From positions 1,736,001-1,800,000 of the forward strand of contig NZ_CP040889.1 in NCBI RefSeq assembly GCF_006171285.1: a stretch of DNA of 64,000 bases, written 5' to 3'. Source of the DNA: Leclercia adecarboxylata (lineage in GTDB: Bacteria; Pseudomonadota; Gammaproteobacteria; Enterobacterales; Enterobacteriaceae). The notes beneath the pieces are model-generated. The model ran no database searches and had not been told where the DNA came from. It was given only the letters and a program-made list of their open reading frames with translations. Every line of letters starts with the position of its first letter. Position 1 is the stretch's first letter. The position numbers and the translations under genes are program-made. Of the stretch, positions 36,651 through 44,148 are shown in pieces.

Positions 36651-37378
36651 GTCGTTCCGTTCTGGTTACCGGCGCCAGCAAAGGCATTGGCCGGGCTATC
36701 GCCCTGAAACTTGCCGCGGACGGGTTTACCCTCGGCGTGCACTACCACCGCGACGCTGAAGGCGCAGAGGCCACCCTTGAAGCTATCAAGCAGGCTGGCG
36801 GCAGCGGGCGTCTGCTGGCGTTTGACGTGGGCAACCGGGCGCAGTGTCGCGAGGTGCTGGAGCAGGATATGGCGGCCAACGGCCCCTGGTATGGCGTGGT
36901 GAGCAACGCCGGGATCGCCCGGGACGGTGCTTTCCCGGCACTCAGCGAAGAGGACTGGGATAGCGTAATCCACACCAACCTCGACAGCTTTTACAACGTC
37001 ATTCACCCCTGCATGATGCCGATGATTGGCGCGCGTCAGGGCGGGCGGATCATCACCATCTCGTCGGTGTCCGGGGTGATGGGCAATCGCGGCCAGGTGA
37101 ACTACAGCGCGGCAAAAGCGGGCATTATCGGGGCCACCAAAGCCCTGGCGGTTGAGCTGGCGAAGCGCAAAATCACCGTAAACTGCATCGCGCCCGGTCT
37201 GATTGATACCGGGATGATCGAGATGGAAGAGGCCGCGCTGAAAGAGGCGATGGCCAGCATCCCCATGAAACGGATGGGTCAGGCGGACGAGGTGGCCGGC
37301 CTTGCCAGCTACCTGATGTCGGATATCGCGGGCTATGTGACCCGCCAGGTTATCTCCATTAACGGGGGAATGTTATGA
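36647..37378 (+). CDS. apeQ: 3-oxoacyl-ACP reductase, FabG-like
   Basis: Short-chain dehydrogenase of 243 residues that reduces the beta-keto group with NADPH at each cycle. The cofactor loop is TGASKGIGRA, the structural NAG is in VVSNAGIARDG, and the catalytic pair is Tyr153/Lys157 in YSAAKAG. The C-terminus YVTRQVISINGGML is typical for FabG. It overlaps apeP and apeR by four bases. Symbol by gene order. Confidence 0.88.
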   Translation: MSRSVLVTGASKGIGRAIALKLAADGFTLGVHYHRDAEGAEATLEAIKQAGGSGRLLAFDVGNRAQCREVLEQDMAANGPWYGVVSNAGIARDGAFPALSEEDWDSVIHTNLDSFYNVIHPCMMPMIGARQGGRIITISSVSGVMGNRGQVNYSAAKAGIIGATKALAVELAKRKITVNCIAPGLIDTGMIEMEEAALKEAMASIPMKRMGQADEVAGLASYLMSDIAGYVTRQVISINGGML

Positions 37379-38604
37379 CGCGTCGGGTGGTGATCACGGG
37401 CATGGGCGGCGTCACCGCCTTCGGGGAGTCGTGGGGGTCGGTGGCGGCCCGCTTACGGGAGTATAAAAACGCGGTACGCAGGATGCCGGAGTGGACGATC
37501 TATGAGGGTCTGCACACCCTGCTGGCCGCACCGATCGATGATTTTACTCTGCCGGATCACTACACCCGCAAGCGCATCCGCGCTATGGGCCGCGTCTCTT
37601 TACTGTCGACCCGCGCCACCGAACTGGCCCTGGAGCAGGCGGGGCTGATTGACGATCCGATCCTCACCCAGGGCGAAACCGGCATTGCCTACGGTTCGTC
37701 CACCGGCAGCACCGGCCCGGTCAGCGAATTTGCCACCATGCTCACCGAGAAGCACACCAACAACATCACCGGCACCACCTACGTGCAGATGATGCCGCAC
37801 ACCACGGCGGTGAATACCGGCCTGTTCTTCGGCCTGCGCGGGCGGGTGATCCCCACCTCCAGCGCCTGTACCTCCGGCAGCCAGGCGATTGGCTATGCGT
37901 GGGAGGCCATCCGCCACGGCTATCAGACGGTGATGGTGGCAGGCGGAGCCGAAGAGCTCTGCCCATCGGAAGCGGCGGTGTTTGATACCTTGTTCGCCAC
38001 CAGCCAGCGTAACGATGCCCCGCAATCCACGCCGTCTCCCTTCGATATCCAGCGCGACGGGCTGGTGATTGGCGAGGGGGCAGGCACCCTGATCCTGGAG
38101 GAGCTGGAGCATGCGAAGGCGCGGGGTGCCACCATCTACGGCGAGATTGTGGGCTTCGCCACCAACTGCGACGCGGCGCATATCACCCAGCCGCAGCGGG
38201 AAACCATGCAGATCTGCATGGAGAAGTCGCTGACGTCAGCCGGGCTGAGCCCGCAGGATATCGGCTATATTTCGGCGCACGGCACCGCCACCGACCGGGG
38301 GGATATCGCCGAAAGCCAGGCCACCGCCGCAGTGTTTGGCGACAGTGTGCCGATCTCATCTCTGAAGAGCTATTTCGGCCATACCCTGGGGGCCTGCGGC
38401 GCGCTGGAGGCGTGGATGAGTCTGCAAATGATGCGCGAGGGCTGGTTCGCGCCCACCGTCAATTTAAGACAACCGGATGAGCAATGCGGCGCGTTAGATT
38501 ATATTATGGGGGAAGTCCGTCACCTTGACTGCGAATACCTTCAAAGCAACAACTTCGCGTTCGGCGGCATTAATACCTCCATCATCATTAAACGCTGGGC
38601 GTGA
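37375..38604 (+). CDS. apeR: Beta-ketoacyl-ACP synthase, ApeR type
   Basis: Second catalytic ketosynthase, 409 residues, FabF-like, with Cys165 in SSACTSGSQ, His302 in HGTATDRGD and His336 in YFGHTLGACGA. In the known pathway it probably handles first condensation or a length range different from ApeO. Last biosynthetic gene; its stop overlaps an upstream GTG start option of acpT. Symbol by gene order. Confidence 0.87.
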   Translation: MTRRVVITGMGGVTAFGESWGSVAARLREYKNAVRRMPEWTIYEGLHTLLAAPIDDFTLPDHYTRKRIRAMGRVSLLSTRATELALEQAGLIDDPILTQGETGIAYGSSTGSTGPVSEFATMLTEKHTNNITGTTYVQMMPHTTAVNTGLFFGLRGRVIPTSSACTSGSQAIGYAWEAIRHGYQTVMVAGGAEELCPSEAAVFDTLFATSQRNDAPQSTPSPFDIQRDGLVIGEGAGTLILEELEHAKARGATIYGEIVGFATNCDAAHITQPQRETMQICMEKSLTSAGLSPQDIGYISAHGTATDRGDIAESQATAAVFGDSVPISSLKSYFGHTLGACGALEAWMSLQMMREGWFAPTVNLRQPDEQCGALDYIMGEVRHLDCEYLQSNNFAFGGINTSIIIKRWA

Positions 38605-38606
38605 CT

Positions 38607-39188
38607 ATGTACCAGTTCCTTCTGGGAAAGATTTCTACCCTCAGCGCTGACCCTCTGGCGTCAGCGCTTTCTGAGCAGGCGCCGGAAGGCGCGCGCCGCA
38701 TCCCCTGGCTGGCCGGGCGGACGCTGCTCGCCCGGGCCTTATCCCCCGCCCCGGTACCGGAAATTGTCTTTGGTGAACAGGGCAAACCGGCGTTTGTCGA
38801 TGCCAGGCCATACTGGTTCAACCTGAGCCACAGCGGGGATGATATTGCCCTGCTGCTAAGCGACGAGGGCGAAGTGGGCTGCGATATCGAAGTGATCCGC
38901 CCGCGGGATAACTGGCAGGCGCTGGCCAATGCCGTCTTTAGCGTCGCCGAACATGACGAGCTGGAGCGGGAGTTGCCTGAGGCAAAACTGTCGGCCTTCT
39001 GGCGCATCTGGACGCGCAAAGAGGCTATCGTCAAACAGCGCGGCGGCAGCGCCTGGCAGATTGTCAGTATCGACAGCACCTTTCCTTCAGCGCTCAGCGT
39101 CAGCCATTTTCAGTACGGCGAACTGAGTCTCGCGGTCTGTACCCCTACCCCCTTCACCCTGCATAACGACGCGCTGCGGGTTCTGTAA
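38607..39188 (+). CDS. acpT: Holo-ACP synthase 2 (phosphopantetheinyl transferase) AcpT
   Basis: Transfers 4'-phosphopantetheine from CoA to carrier proteins. 193 residues with the two transferase signatures GCDIEVIRP (Mg-binding Asp, Glu) and FWRIWTRKEAIVKQRG (WxxKEAxxK). E. coli AcpT (195 residues) has no good natural target in K-12, where yhhT and acpT are neighbours; here two dedicated carriers lie upstream in the same run of genes. I chose the ATG at 38607 (MYQFLLGK) as in E. coli; a GTG at 38601 would give a four-base overlap with apeR and is also possible. Convergent with padC, five bases between stop codons. Confidence 0.93.
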   Translation: MYQFLLGKISTLSADPLASALSEQAPEGARRIPWLAGRTLLARALSPAPVPEIVFGEQGKPAFVDARPYWFNLSHSGDDIALLLSDEGEVGCDIEVIRPRDNWQALANAVFSVAEHDELERELPEAKLSAFWRIWTRKEAIVKQRGGSAWQIVSIDSTFPSALSVSHFQYGELSLAVCTPTPFTLHNDALRVL

Positions 39189-39193
39189 CCTGC

Positions 39194-39700
39194 TTATTTC
39201 AAATTATTCGGAAAGTCTGCCGGCAGCTCGCTGGCAGCACAGTCAATGACAGCATCGTTATTGGCACCGCAGTCGCGCACAAAAGTAATGGTGGCGAACT
39301 CATCAATGACCTCGGTTGGGTAGGCCGGGCCCGCCTCGCGATAAGAGACCATCAGCGGAATATGATCGTTCTGGAAGCAGACGGTTTTTTCCGGGTTATT
39401 AATCACCCAGCGCGGGAAGAAGATAGTGCCGTGGAACAGCCTGTCGCCGAGGTTCACAATCAGGCTCACATCGGTACCGGTCGGTTCAGTCCACGAAATT
39501 TTATAAATACTCTCGCCCACGCGAACGATATAAGCCTGCTGATCTTTTACCCAACGGTTTGCCACGATCCCGCTGTGGATACGGTAGTCGAGGGTCTGCT
39601 CGTTTTTGACATAAATCTCGTAGTTCCAGCCGTTGTCGTAGGTGTAGACCAGATGTTTGCCGACGAAACCGCTCAAATCATGTTTATCAAAATGGCTCAT
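39194..39700 (-). CDS. padC: Phenolic acid decarboxylase
   Basis: Cofactor-free cytoplasmic enzyme that decarboxylates p-coumaric, ferulic and caffeic acids to 4-vinylphenols, a plant phenolic detoxification. The 168-residue protein has the highly conserved core GKHLVYTYDNGWNYEIYVKN (shown by YDNGWNYE), YRIHSGIVANRWVKDQ and IDEFATITFVRDCGANN. I chose the ATG at 39700 with a GAGGAG ribosome site eight bases away. It is divergent from a LysR regulator that very probably controls it. E. coli K-12 lacks this gene. Confidence 0.93.
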   Translation of the reverse strand: MSHFDKHDLSGFVGKHLVYTYDNGWNYEIYVKNEQTLDYRIHSGIVANRWVKDQQAYIVRVGESIYKISWTEPTGTDVSLIVNLGDRLFHGTIFFPRWVINNPEKTVCFQNDHIPLMVSYREAGPAYPTEVIDEFATITFVRDCGANNDAVIDCAASELPADFPNNLK

Positions 39701-39763
39701 AGTTTTTCTCCTCTGTTTCAATGAGCCCATCTTACGCCTGCAAAAAATGGATGAATAACGCTA

Positions 39764-39774
39764 TGATTTAATCA
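39764..39774. promoter_or_regulatory. Candidate LysR operator between padC and its regulator
   Basis: TGATTTAATCA is a perfect interrupted palindrome in the 99-base divergent gap, in an AT-rich context with flanking TGAAT and ATTCATTCA half-sites. LysR-type regulators use such dyads near their own gene. Support is positional only. Confidence 0.5.
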
Positions 39775-39799
39775 AATTCATTCAAAAATCAGATGAGTT

Positions 39800-40660
39800 A
39801 TGCACAAAACTACCCTTGAGCAGTGGTCACTGCTTGAACGCGTCGTTGAGTTGGGCAGCTTTGCCCGCGCCGCAGAGGAGACGCATCGCAGCCAGTCCTC
39901 CGTCAGTTATAACCTGGCGTTGTTACAGGAGCGGCTGGGCGTGTCGCTGCTGGTTCAGGTGGGGCGTAAGGCGGTGCTGACCCCGGAAGGGGAGCTGCTG
40001 TTAAATCAGGTTAAACCGCTGCTGAACGCTTTTACCCTGCTGGAGACTCGCGCCGCGACGCTGCGCAACGGGATGCGTACCCGACTGGATGTGGTGGTGG
40101 ACAGCATTTTCCCTCGCCGTCATCTGTTTGCCATTCTGCGCCAGTTTCAACAGCGCTATCCGCAAACCGAGGTGCATCTGACTGAAATACTTGAGAACAC
40201 CGGTGAGGCGCTGAACCAGAGCGAAGCCGACGTGATGGTGCTAACCCGCCGCCAGGATGTGACCGGGCGCGGCGAATGGCTGATGAATATCGATTTTGTC
40301 GCCGTGGCGCATCGGGAGCATCCACTGTTTGAACACGGCACGCCGCTCACTGATGAAATGCTACGCCCCTGGCCACTCATCCAGATCGCCGGGCAGGATT
40401 ACGCCGCGCCTCCCGGCGGCGAAGCCTGGACCTTCTCCACCATTGATGCCGCTATCGATGCGGTGATGTATCAGGTGGGGTATGGCTGGCTACCGGAAGA
40501 GCGAATTCAGCAGCAGCTGGAAAGCGGTGTGCTGAAAACAGTGCCCCTGACCCATGGCACGCGCCGTGCGACACCGCTGCATCTGATTGTAAAACGCACG
40601 CTCGCCCCGCTCGACGAACAGGTTGAAACCTTACTGCACCTCTTCAGACAGCCGTCGTAG
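39800..40660 (+). CDS. LysR-family regulator, probable padC activator
   Basis: LysR-type transcription factor of 286 residues. The N-terminal winged helix is LGSFARAAEETHRSQSSVSYNL (helix-turn-helix core AAEETHRSQSSVSY), and the effector domain starts after residue 90 (RLDVVVDSIFPRR). It is divergent from the phenolic acid decarboxylase gene, the usual layout for a LysR regulator and its target, so it probably senses a phenolic acid. The following SDR gene, 54 bases on and in the same direction, has its own strong ribosome site. Confidence 0.85.
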   Translation: MHKTTLEQWSLLERVVELGSFARAAEETHRSQSSVSYNLALLQERLGVSLLVQVGRKAVLTPEGELLLNQVKPLLNAFTLLETRAATLRNGMRTRLDVVVDSIFPRRHLFAILRQFQQRYPQTEVHLTEILENTGEALNQSEADVMVLTRRQDVTGRGEWLMNIDFVAVAHREHPLFEHGTPLTDEMLRPWPLIQIAGQDYAAPPGGEAWTFSTIDAAIDAVMYQVGYGWLPEERIQQQLESGVLKTVPLTHGTRRATPLHLIVKRTLAPLDEQVETLLHLFRQPS

Positions 40661-40714
40661 AGGTGAACTGCTACGCTTAACGGTCTGAACTTCAAATATG
40701 ACAAGGAGCAGACC

Positions 40715-41509
40715 GTGAAAATCGATCTTACGGGGAAAGTGGCGTTAGTGACCGCCTCCAACGGCGGCATTGGCTTCGCCATCGCCAGAGGGCTGGCGGA
40801 AAGCGGCGCAGAGGTGATTGTTAACGGACGCAGCATCGACTCGGTCAACCGGGGCATCCAGCAGCTGCAACAGCAGATCCCCGGCGTTCAGGTGCGGGCG
40901 GCGATTGCCGATCTCAGTACGGCTGAGGGGGTGGATGCCCTGCTGAAGGTCGCCTCGGGCGTCGATATTCTCGTCAACAATGCCGGGATCTACGGACCCC
41001 AGGATTTCTACGCCACCGACGATGAGACCTGGAATAACTACTGGCAAACCAACGTGATGTCCGGCGTGCACCTCTCACGCGCCCTGCTGCCCGGCATGGT
41101 GCAAAAAGGCTGGGGCCGGGTGGTGTTTATCTCCTCAGAGTCGGCCTGCAATATTCCCGCAGACATGATCCACTACGGCGTGACCAAAACCGCGCAGCTG
41201 TCGCTGGCGCGCGGGCTGGCAAAATTTGTCGCCGGCAGCGGCGTCACCGTCAACAGCGTCCTGCCTGGCCCGACGATGTCGGATGGCTTTGCGGAGATGA
41301 TGAAAGACGAGATAGAGAAAACCGGCAAGTCGCTGGAGACGCTGGCGAAAGAGTTCGTGATGGCCAACCGCCCAAGCTCGGTGATCCAGCGGGCCGCCAC
41401 GGTGGACGAAGTGGCGAACATGGTGGTTTACGTCTGTTCCCAGCAGGCTTCAGCTACCTCCGGCGCGGCGCTGCGCGTGGATGGCGGCGTGGTGGACGAC
41501 ATCATCTAG
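40715..41509 (+). CDS. Short-chain dehydrogenase/reductase
   Basis: Classical SDR of 264 residues with GTG start after AAGGAG. The cofactor motif is TASNGGIGFA, the structural motif NNAG in VDILVNNAGIYG, and the active site has Ser in ISSESACNIP and Tyr/Lys in YGVTKTAQ. The extended tail with AKEFVMANRPSSVIQRAA and ATSGAALRVDGGVVDDII resembles SDRs found widely in enterobacteria with unknown substrates. It follows the LysR gene; a link to phenolic metabolism is only a guess. Confidence 0.85.
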   Translation: MKIDLTGKVALVTASNGGIGFAIARGLAESGAEVIVNGRSIDSVNRGIQQLQQQIPGVQVRAAIADLSTAEGVDALLKVASGVDILVNNAGIYGPQDFYATDDETWNNYWQTNVMSGVHLSRALLPGMVQKGWGRVVFISSESACNIPADMIHYGVTKTAQLSLARGLAKFVAGSGVTVNSVLPGPTMSDGFAEMMKDEIEKTGKSLETLAKEFVMANRPSSVIQRAATVDEVANMVVYVCSQQASATSGAALRVDGGVVDDII

Positions 41510-41602
41510 CCGCCCGAAGGCCGCCCGCCCGCTGGCGGGTGGCATCTGCCGCTAAAGCAGGTAAACTGAGGGCAGAATGTCTCTTTACGCTAAGACCCTG
41601 TT

Positions 41603-42265
41603 ATGACCAATATGATTGCCGATGAGGCCGTGGCGAAATCCCGCGTCCTCTCCGTGTTCGACTTTGATGGTACGCTGACGCATCACGACAGCTTTATCCC
41701 GTTCTTACGCTTTGCGTTCGGTAAACGCTACTTTGCCGGTCGCCTGGTGCGAATGGCCCTGCCGACCATTCACTGCGTGCGCCGCAAGCTGACCCGCGAC
41801 GAGCTGAAAGAGGTGCTGATCAAAACCTTCCTGACCGGCGTGGATGAGCACTGGCTGCGCGAGCAGGCCGAGCGGTTCTGCGAAAAGTACTGGGACAGAC
41901 TGATGCGCCCGCAGGGCGTGCTGGCGGTCGCGGCGGAGGTGAACTCCGGTGCGGAAGTGACGATCTGTTCCGCTTCCCCGGCGCTGGTGCTGCAGCCGTG
42001 GGCCGACAAGCTCGGCATTAAACTGATTGGCACCCAGCTGGAAGTGAAAAACGGCAAGCTGACCGGGCGGATCACCGGCCATAACTGCCGCTGTGCGCAG
42101 AAAGTGGCGCGGCTGGAGCACGTCTACGGCAGCCTGACCAACTATCACGTGCGCGCCTGGGGCGACACCCGTGGCGATCACGAGCTGCTGGCGGCGGCGC
42201 AGGATCCGCACTGGCGTCATTTCCATCCGCCGCGTGCGCGTCGTAATTCACCCATCAAGCCGTAA
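41603..42265 (+). CDS. HAD-IB family phosphatase
   Basis: Haloacid dehalogenase superfamily phosphatase, subfamily IB, 220 residues. Motif I is FDFDGTLTHHD, motif II Ser is in TICSASPALVL, and motif III/IV is in AWGDTRGDHELL. The family includes SerB and phosphatidylglycerophosphatase C (PgpC/YfhB); the N-terminal cap region (residues 30-90) resembles the latter group, but the substrate is not certain. It has a double ATG (41603 and 41612) and no strong ribosome site. The C-terminus is basic and proline-rich. Confidence 0.8.
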   Translation: MTNMIADEAVAKSRVLSVFDFDGTLTHHDSFIPFLRFAFGKRYFAGRLVRMALPTIHCVRRKLTRDELKEVLIKTFLTGVDEHWLREQAERFCEKYWDRLMRPQGVLAVAAEVNSGAEVTICSASPALVLQPWADKLGIKLIGTQLEVKNGKLTGRITGHNCRCAQKVARLEHVYGSLTNYHVRAWGDTRGDHELLAAAQDPHWRHFHPPRARRNSPIKP

Positions 42266-42270
42266 ACCAT

Positions 42271-42435
42271 GCCGGGTGGCGGCTTCGCCTTACCCGGCCT
42301 ACAACTGCATATCCCGTCGTAGGCCCGGCAAACGAAGTGCCGCCGGGCAAAACCACCATCCGTAGGCCCGGCAAGCACAGCGCCGCCGGGCAAAACCACC
42401 CTCCGTAGGCCCGGCAAACGAAGTGCCGCCGGGCA
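42271..42435. repeat. BIME with four REP units
   Basis: One forward unit (42271-42302) and three inverted units (about 42319-42349, 42362-42392 and 42405-42435) fill the convergent gap between the HAD phosphatase and terC genes. The three inverted units are nearly identical and regularly spaced by about 43 bases, which suggests recent tandem amplification. Confidence 0.9.
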
Positions 42436-42441
42436 AAAAAC

Positions 42442-43473
42442 TCAGGCTTCCCGTTTCCCCGGGAACAGCAGGCTCGCCACGATCCCCGCCGCCAGTACGC
42501 CCAACACCACCAGCAGACTCGCCGTGGCGCCGATGCCGTAGCCGTGATGCCAGAAGTGATCCGTGGCGTTCAGGCCGAGCTTAAAGGCCACGAAGAACAG
42601 CAGCGCAATCACCGCTTTCTCCAGATGCACCAGATACTGCTTCAGCGCTTCCAGCACGAAATAGAGGGTACGCAGGCCGAGGATGGCGAACATCATGGCG
42701 CTGTAGATAATCAGCGGCTCGCGGCTGACGGCGATGATCGCCGGTACGGAGTCAAAGGCGAACATCACGTCTGAAAGCTCAACCACCGCCACACAAAGCA
42801 GCAGCGGCGTGGCGTAGCGCTTCGCCTTCTTCACCCGTCCAACCATCACGTCCTGGTTCTCGGGTTTTTCCAGCTCGGCGTCCACCTCTTTCTGGCTCAG
42901 CAGGAAGGCGTTACCGGTGATTTTTGGCCAGATTGGATAGAAGCGTTTTACCGCGCGATAGGCCAGATGCTGGGAGTAATCCTCGATCTCGTCCTGCTCT
43001 TCGCCGCGCTTGAGCATCATCACCGCCGTCCAGGCCACAATCAGGGCAAAGACCACTTCAACGTAAGGCCCGAGACTCAGCAGGCTGGTACCGATGGCAA
43101 CGAAAATACCGCGGAAGACGATAGCGCCGATCACCCCCCAGTAAAGCACCCGGTGACGATACTGATCCGGTACGCCAAACCAGGCGAAGATCGCCATCAT
43201 CACGAACAGGTTATCAACGGAGAGCACCTCTTCCAGCGCATAACCGGTGAGGAACAGGCTCGCCACTTCGGCACCGTGATGAACGTAGAGGAACCCGGCG
43301 AACGCCATCGCCATCATCACCCAGAACAGGGACCACAACGAGGCACTTTTTAGTGAAATTGGTTTGTCATGGCGATGCATGAAGAGGTCGATAAACATCG
43401 CCCCGACAGCCATCACCACAAAAACAACAACGGTTTCCGTCGGGAAACCGAGATGAGCAGATGACATAGACAA
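42442..43473 (-). CDS. terC: TerC family membrane protein
   Basis: Integral membrane protein of 343 residues with about nine TM segments, much closer to the TerC of tellurite-resistance (terZABCDE) loci than to E. coli Alx: GFPTETVVVFVVMAVGAMFIDLF, YALEEVLSVDNLFVMM and ELSDVMFAFDSVPAIIAVS (acidic membrane motifs SVDN and FAFDSVP). TerC/Alx proteins are linked to manganese export and metal loading of secreted proteins. No other ter gene is nearby. It has a structured 5' leader (separate entry) and lies downstream of a channel-like gene on the same strand. Confidence 0.9.
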   Translation of the reverse strand: MSMSSAHLGFPTETVVVFVVMAVGAMFIDLFMHRHDKPISLKSASLWSLFWVMMAMAFAGFLYVHHGAEVASLFLTGYALEEVLSVDNLFVMMAIFAWFGVPDQYRHRVLYWGVIGAIVFRGIFVAIGTSLLSLGPYVEVVFALIVAWTAVMMLKRGEEQDEIEDYSQHLAYRAVKRFYPIWPKITGNAFLLSQKEVDAELEKPENQDVMVGRVKKAKRYATPLLLCVAVVELSDVMFAFDSVPAIIAVSREPLIIYSAMMFAILGLRTLYFVLEALKQYLVHLEKAVIALLFFVAFKLGLNATDHFWHHGYGIGATASLLVVLGVLAAGIVASLLFPGKREA

Positions 43474-43524
43474 CCCTTTTTGAAGACAAAATACATACCA
43501 TGCAGACTGGCGAGGCCAGTGAAG

Positions 43525-43582
43525 AAAAAGGGGGACCGTTTACCGGCTTCTCCCTTAAAACGCATAACCCTGCGTGAGGGAG
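43525..43582 (-). promoter_or_regulatory. Candidate attenuator in the terC leader
   Basis: On the minus strand the terC leader can form two exclusive structures. CTCCCT (43577-43582) pairs with AGGGAG (43550-43555), enclosing an ACGCA/TGCGT stem. Alternatively GGGAG with CCG/CGG pairs with TCCCCC just before TTTTT (43525-43554), giving a terminator-like hairpin. Competition for GGGAG is the layout of a riboswitch or attenuator. TerC/Alx genes often carry Mn- or pH-responsive leaders, but I did not recognise the yybP-ykoY consensus. Confidence 0.42.
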
Positions 43583-43623
43583 TGTACTTTACCTCACAAT
43601 GCGGAGGTTCTGCCATCGGCGCT

Positions 43624-44022
43624 TTACTGGCTCATGCCGCGCAGCCGCTGCAGGACGGCCACCAGCACCGCCACCGACCAGCCAACCATCAGCGCGCCAG
43701 TCAGTCCTTCTATCCCGCCGATCAGCCGCCAGTGCTCCGGCAAGGTGACGTCGCCGTACCCCACCGTAGCGTAGCTGACCAGTGAGAAATAGAGGCTGGT
43801 ATTCCAGTCAGAAAACGCCTCCACATAGCGATAAAAGGCGGCAAACAGGCCGGCTTCAAGCAGATGGGCGAATAGCGCGGTCATGATGATGGCGATATTG
43901 CGAAACACAATGCGGATAACCGATTCCACATTCAGGTTGATGACTTTCAGGACAAAAAACATCCATATGGAATGAATGATTACCGTCAGGTTAATCAGGA
44001 TAATAATGCTGACAAGCTGCAT
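43624..44022 (-). CDS. Two-TM potassium channel-like protein
   Basis: Small ion-channel protein of 132 residues with the K+ selectivity filter in YATVGYGDV (TVGYGD). A hydrophobic N-terminal helix, a second TM (AIIMTALFAHLLEAGLFAAF), a pore loop and a C-terminal TM (GALMVGWSVAVLVAVLQ) are present; no cytoplasmic gating domain (RCK or cyclic nucleotide) follows. It would form a simple tetrameric channel. It lies between yhiN and terC, all on the minus strand; a role in ion homeostasis together with TerC is possible. Confidence 0.85.
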   Translation of the reverse strand: MQLVSIIILINLTVIIHSIWMFFVLKVINLNVESVIRIVFRNIAIIMTALFAHLLEAGLFAAFYRYVEAFSDWNTSLYFSLVSYATVGYGDVTLPEHWRLIGGIEGLTGALMVGWSVAVLVAVLQRLRGMSQ

Positions 44023-44049
44023 ATCACACTCTCTGCTGGCAACGAAATA

Positions 44050-44073
44050 CGCCCTGTTCAGCAGAACAGGGCG
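44050..44073. promoter_or_regulatory. Perfect hairpin upstream of the channel gene
   Basis: CGCCCTGTTC / GAACAGGGCG with a four-base loop is a perfect ten-base stem 28 bases before the channel gene start and about 75 bases after the yhiN stop. It lacks a T run. It may be a yhiN 3' end structure or lie in the 5' UTR of the channel mRNA. Confidence 0.5.
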
Positions 44074-44148
44074 CAGGATAGAGGCACGTTTGAGATGCAG
44101 TGTAGCGGATGTGGATGAAACAAAAGGGGCAATAGTTGCGCCGGGGGA

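Noticed and set aside
24013..39188. Interpretation as a fatty acid (fab) cluster or flexirubin cluster
   Set aside because: The two-carrier, LolA-like, MMPL and DUF3261 content with aryl ligase matches aryl polyene clusters; no ammonia lyase or dialkylresorcinol genes are present.
42271..42435. Regular repeats resembling a CRISPR array
   Set aside because: The repeats are palindromic REP units in mixed orientation, with short non-unique spacers and no cas genes.
42442..43473. Tellurite resistance operon
   Set aside because: Only terC is present; no terZ, A, B, D, E or F gene is in the window.
43474..43623. yybP-ykoY manganese riboswitch before terC
   Set aside because: The conserved GGGGAGUA and paired-loop sequences of that family were not recognised; kept only as a general attenuator candidate.
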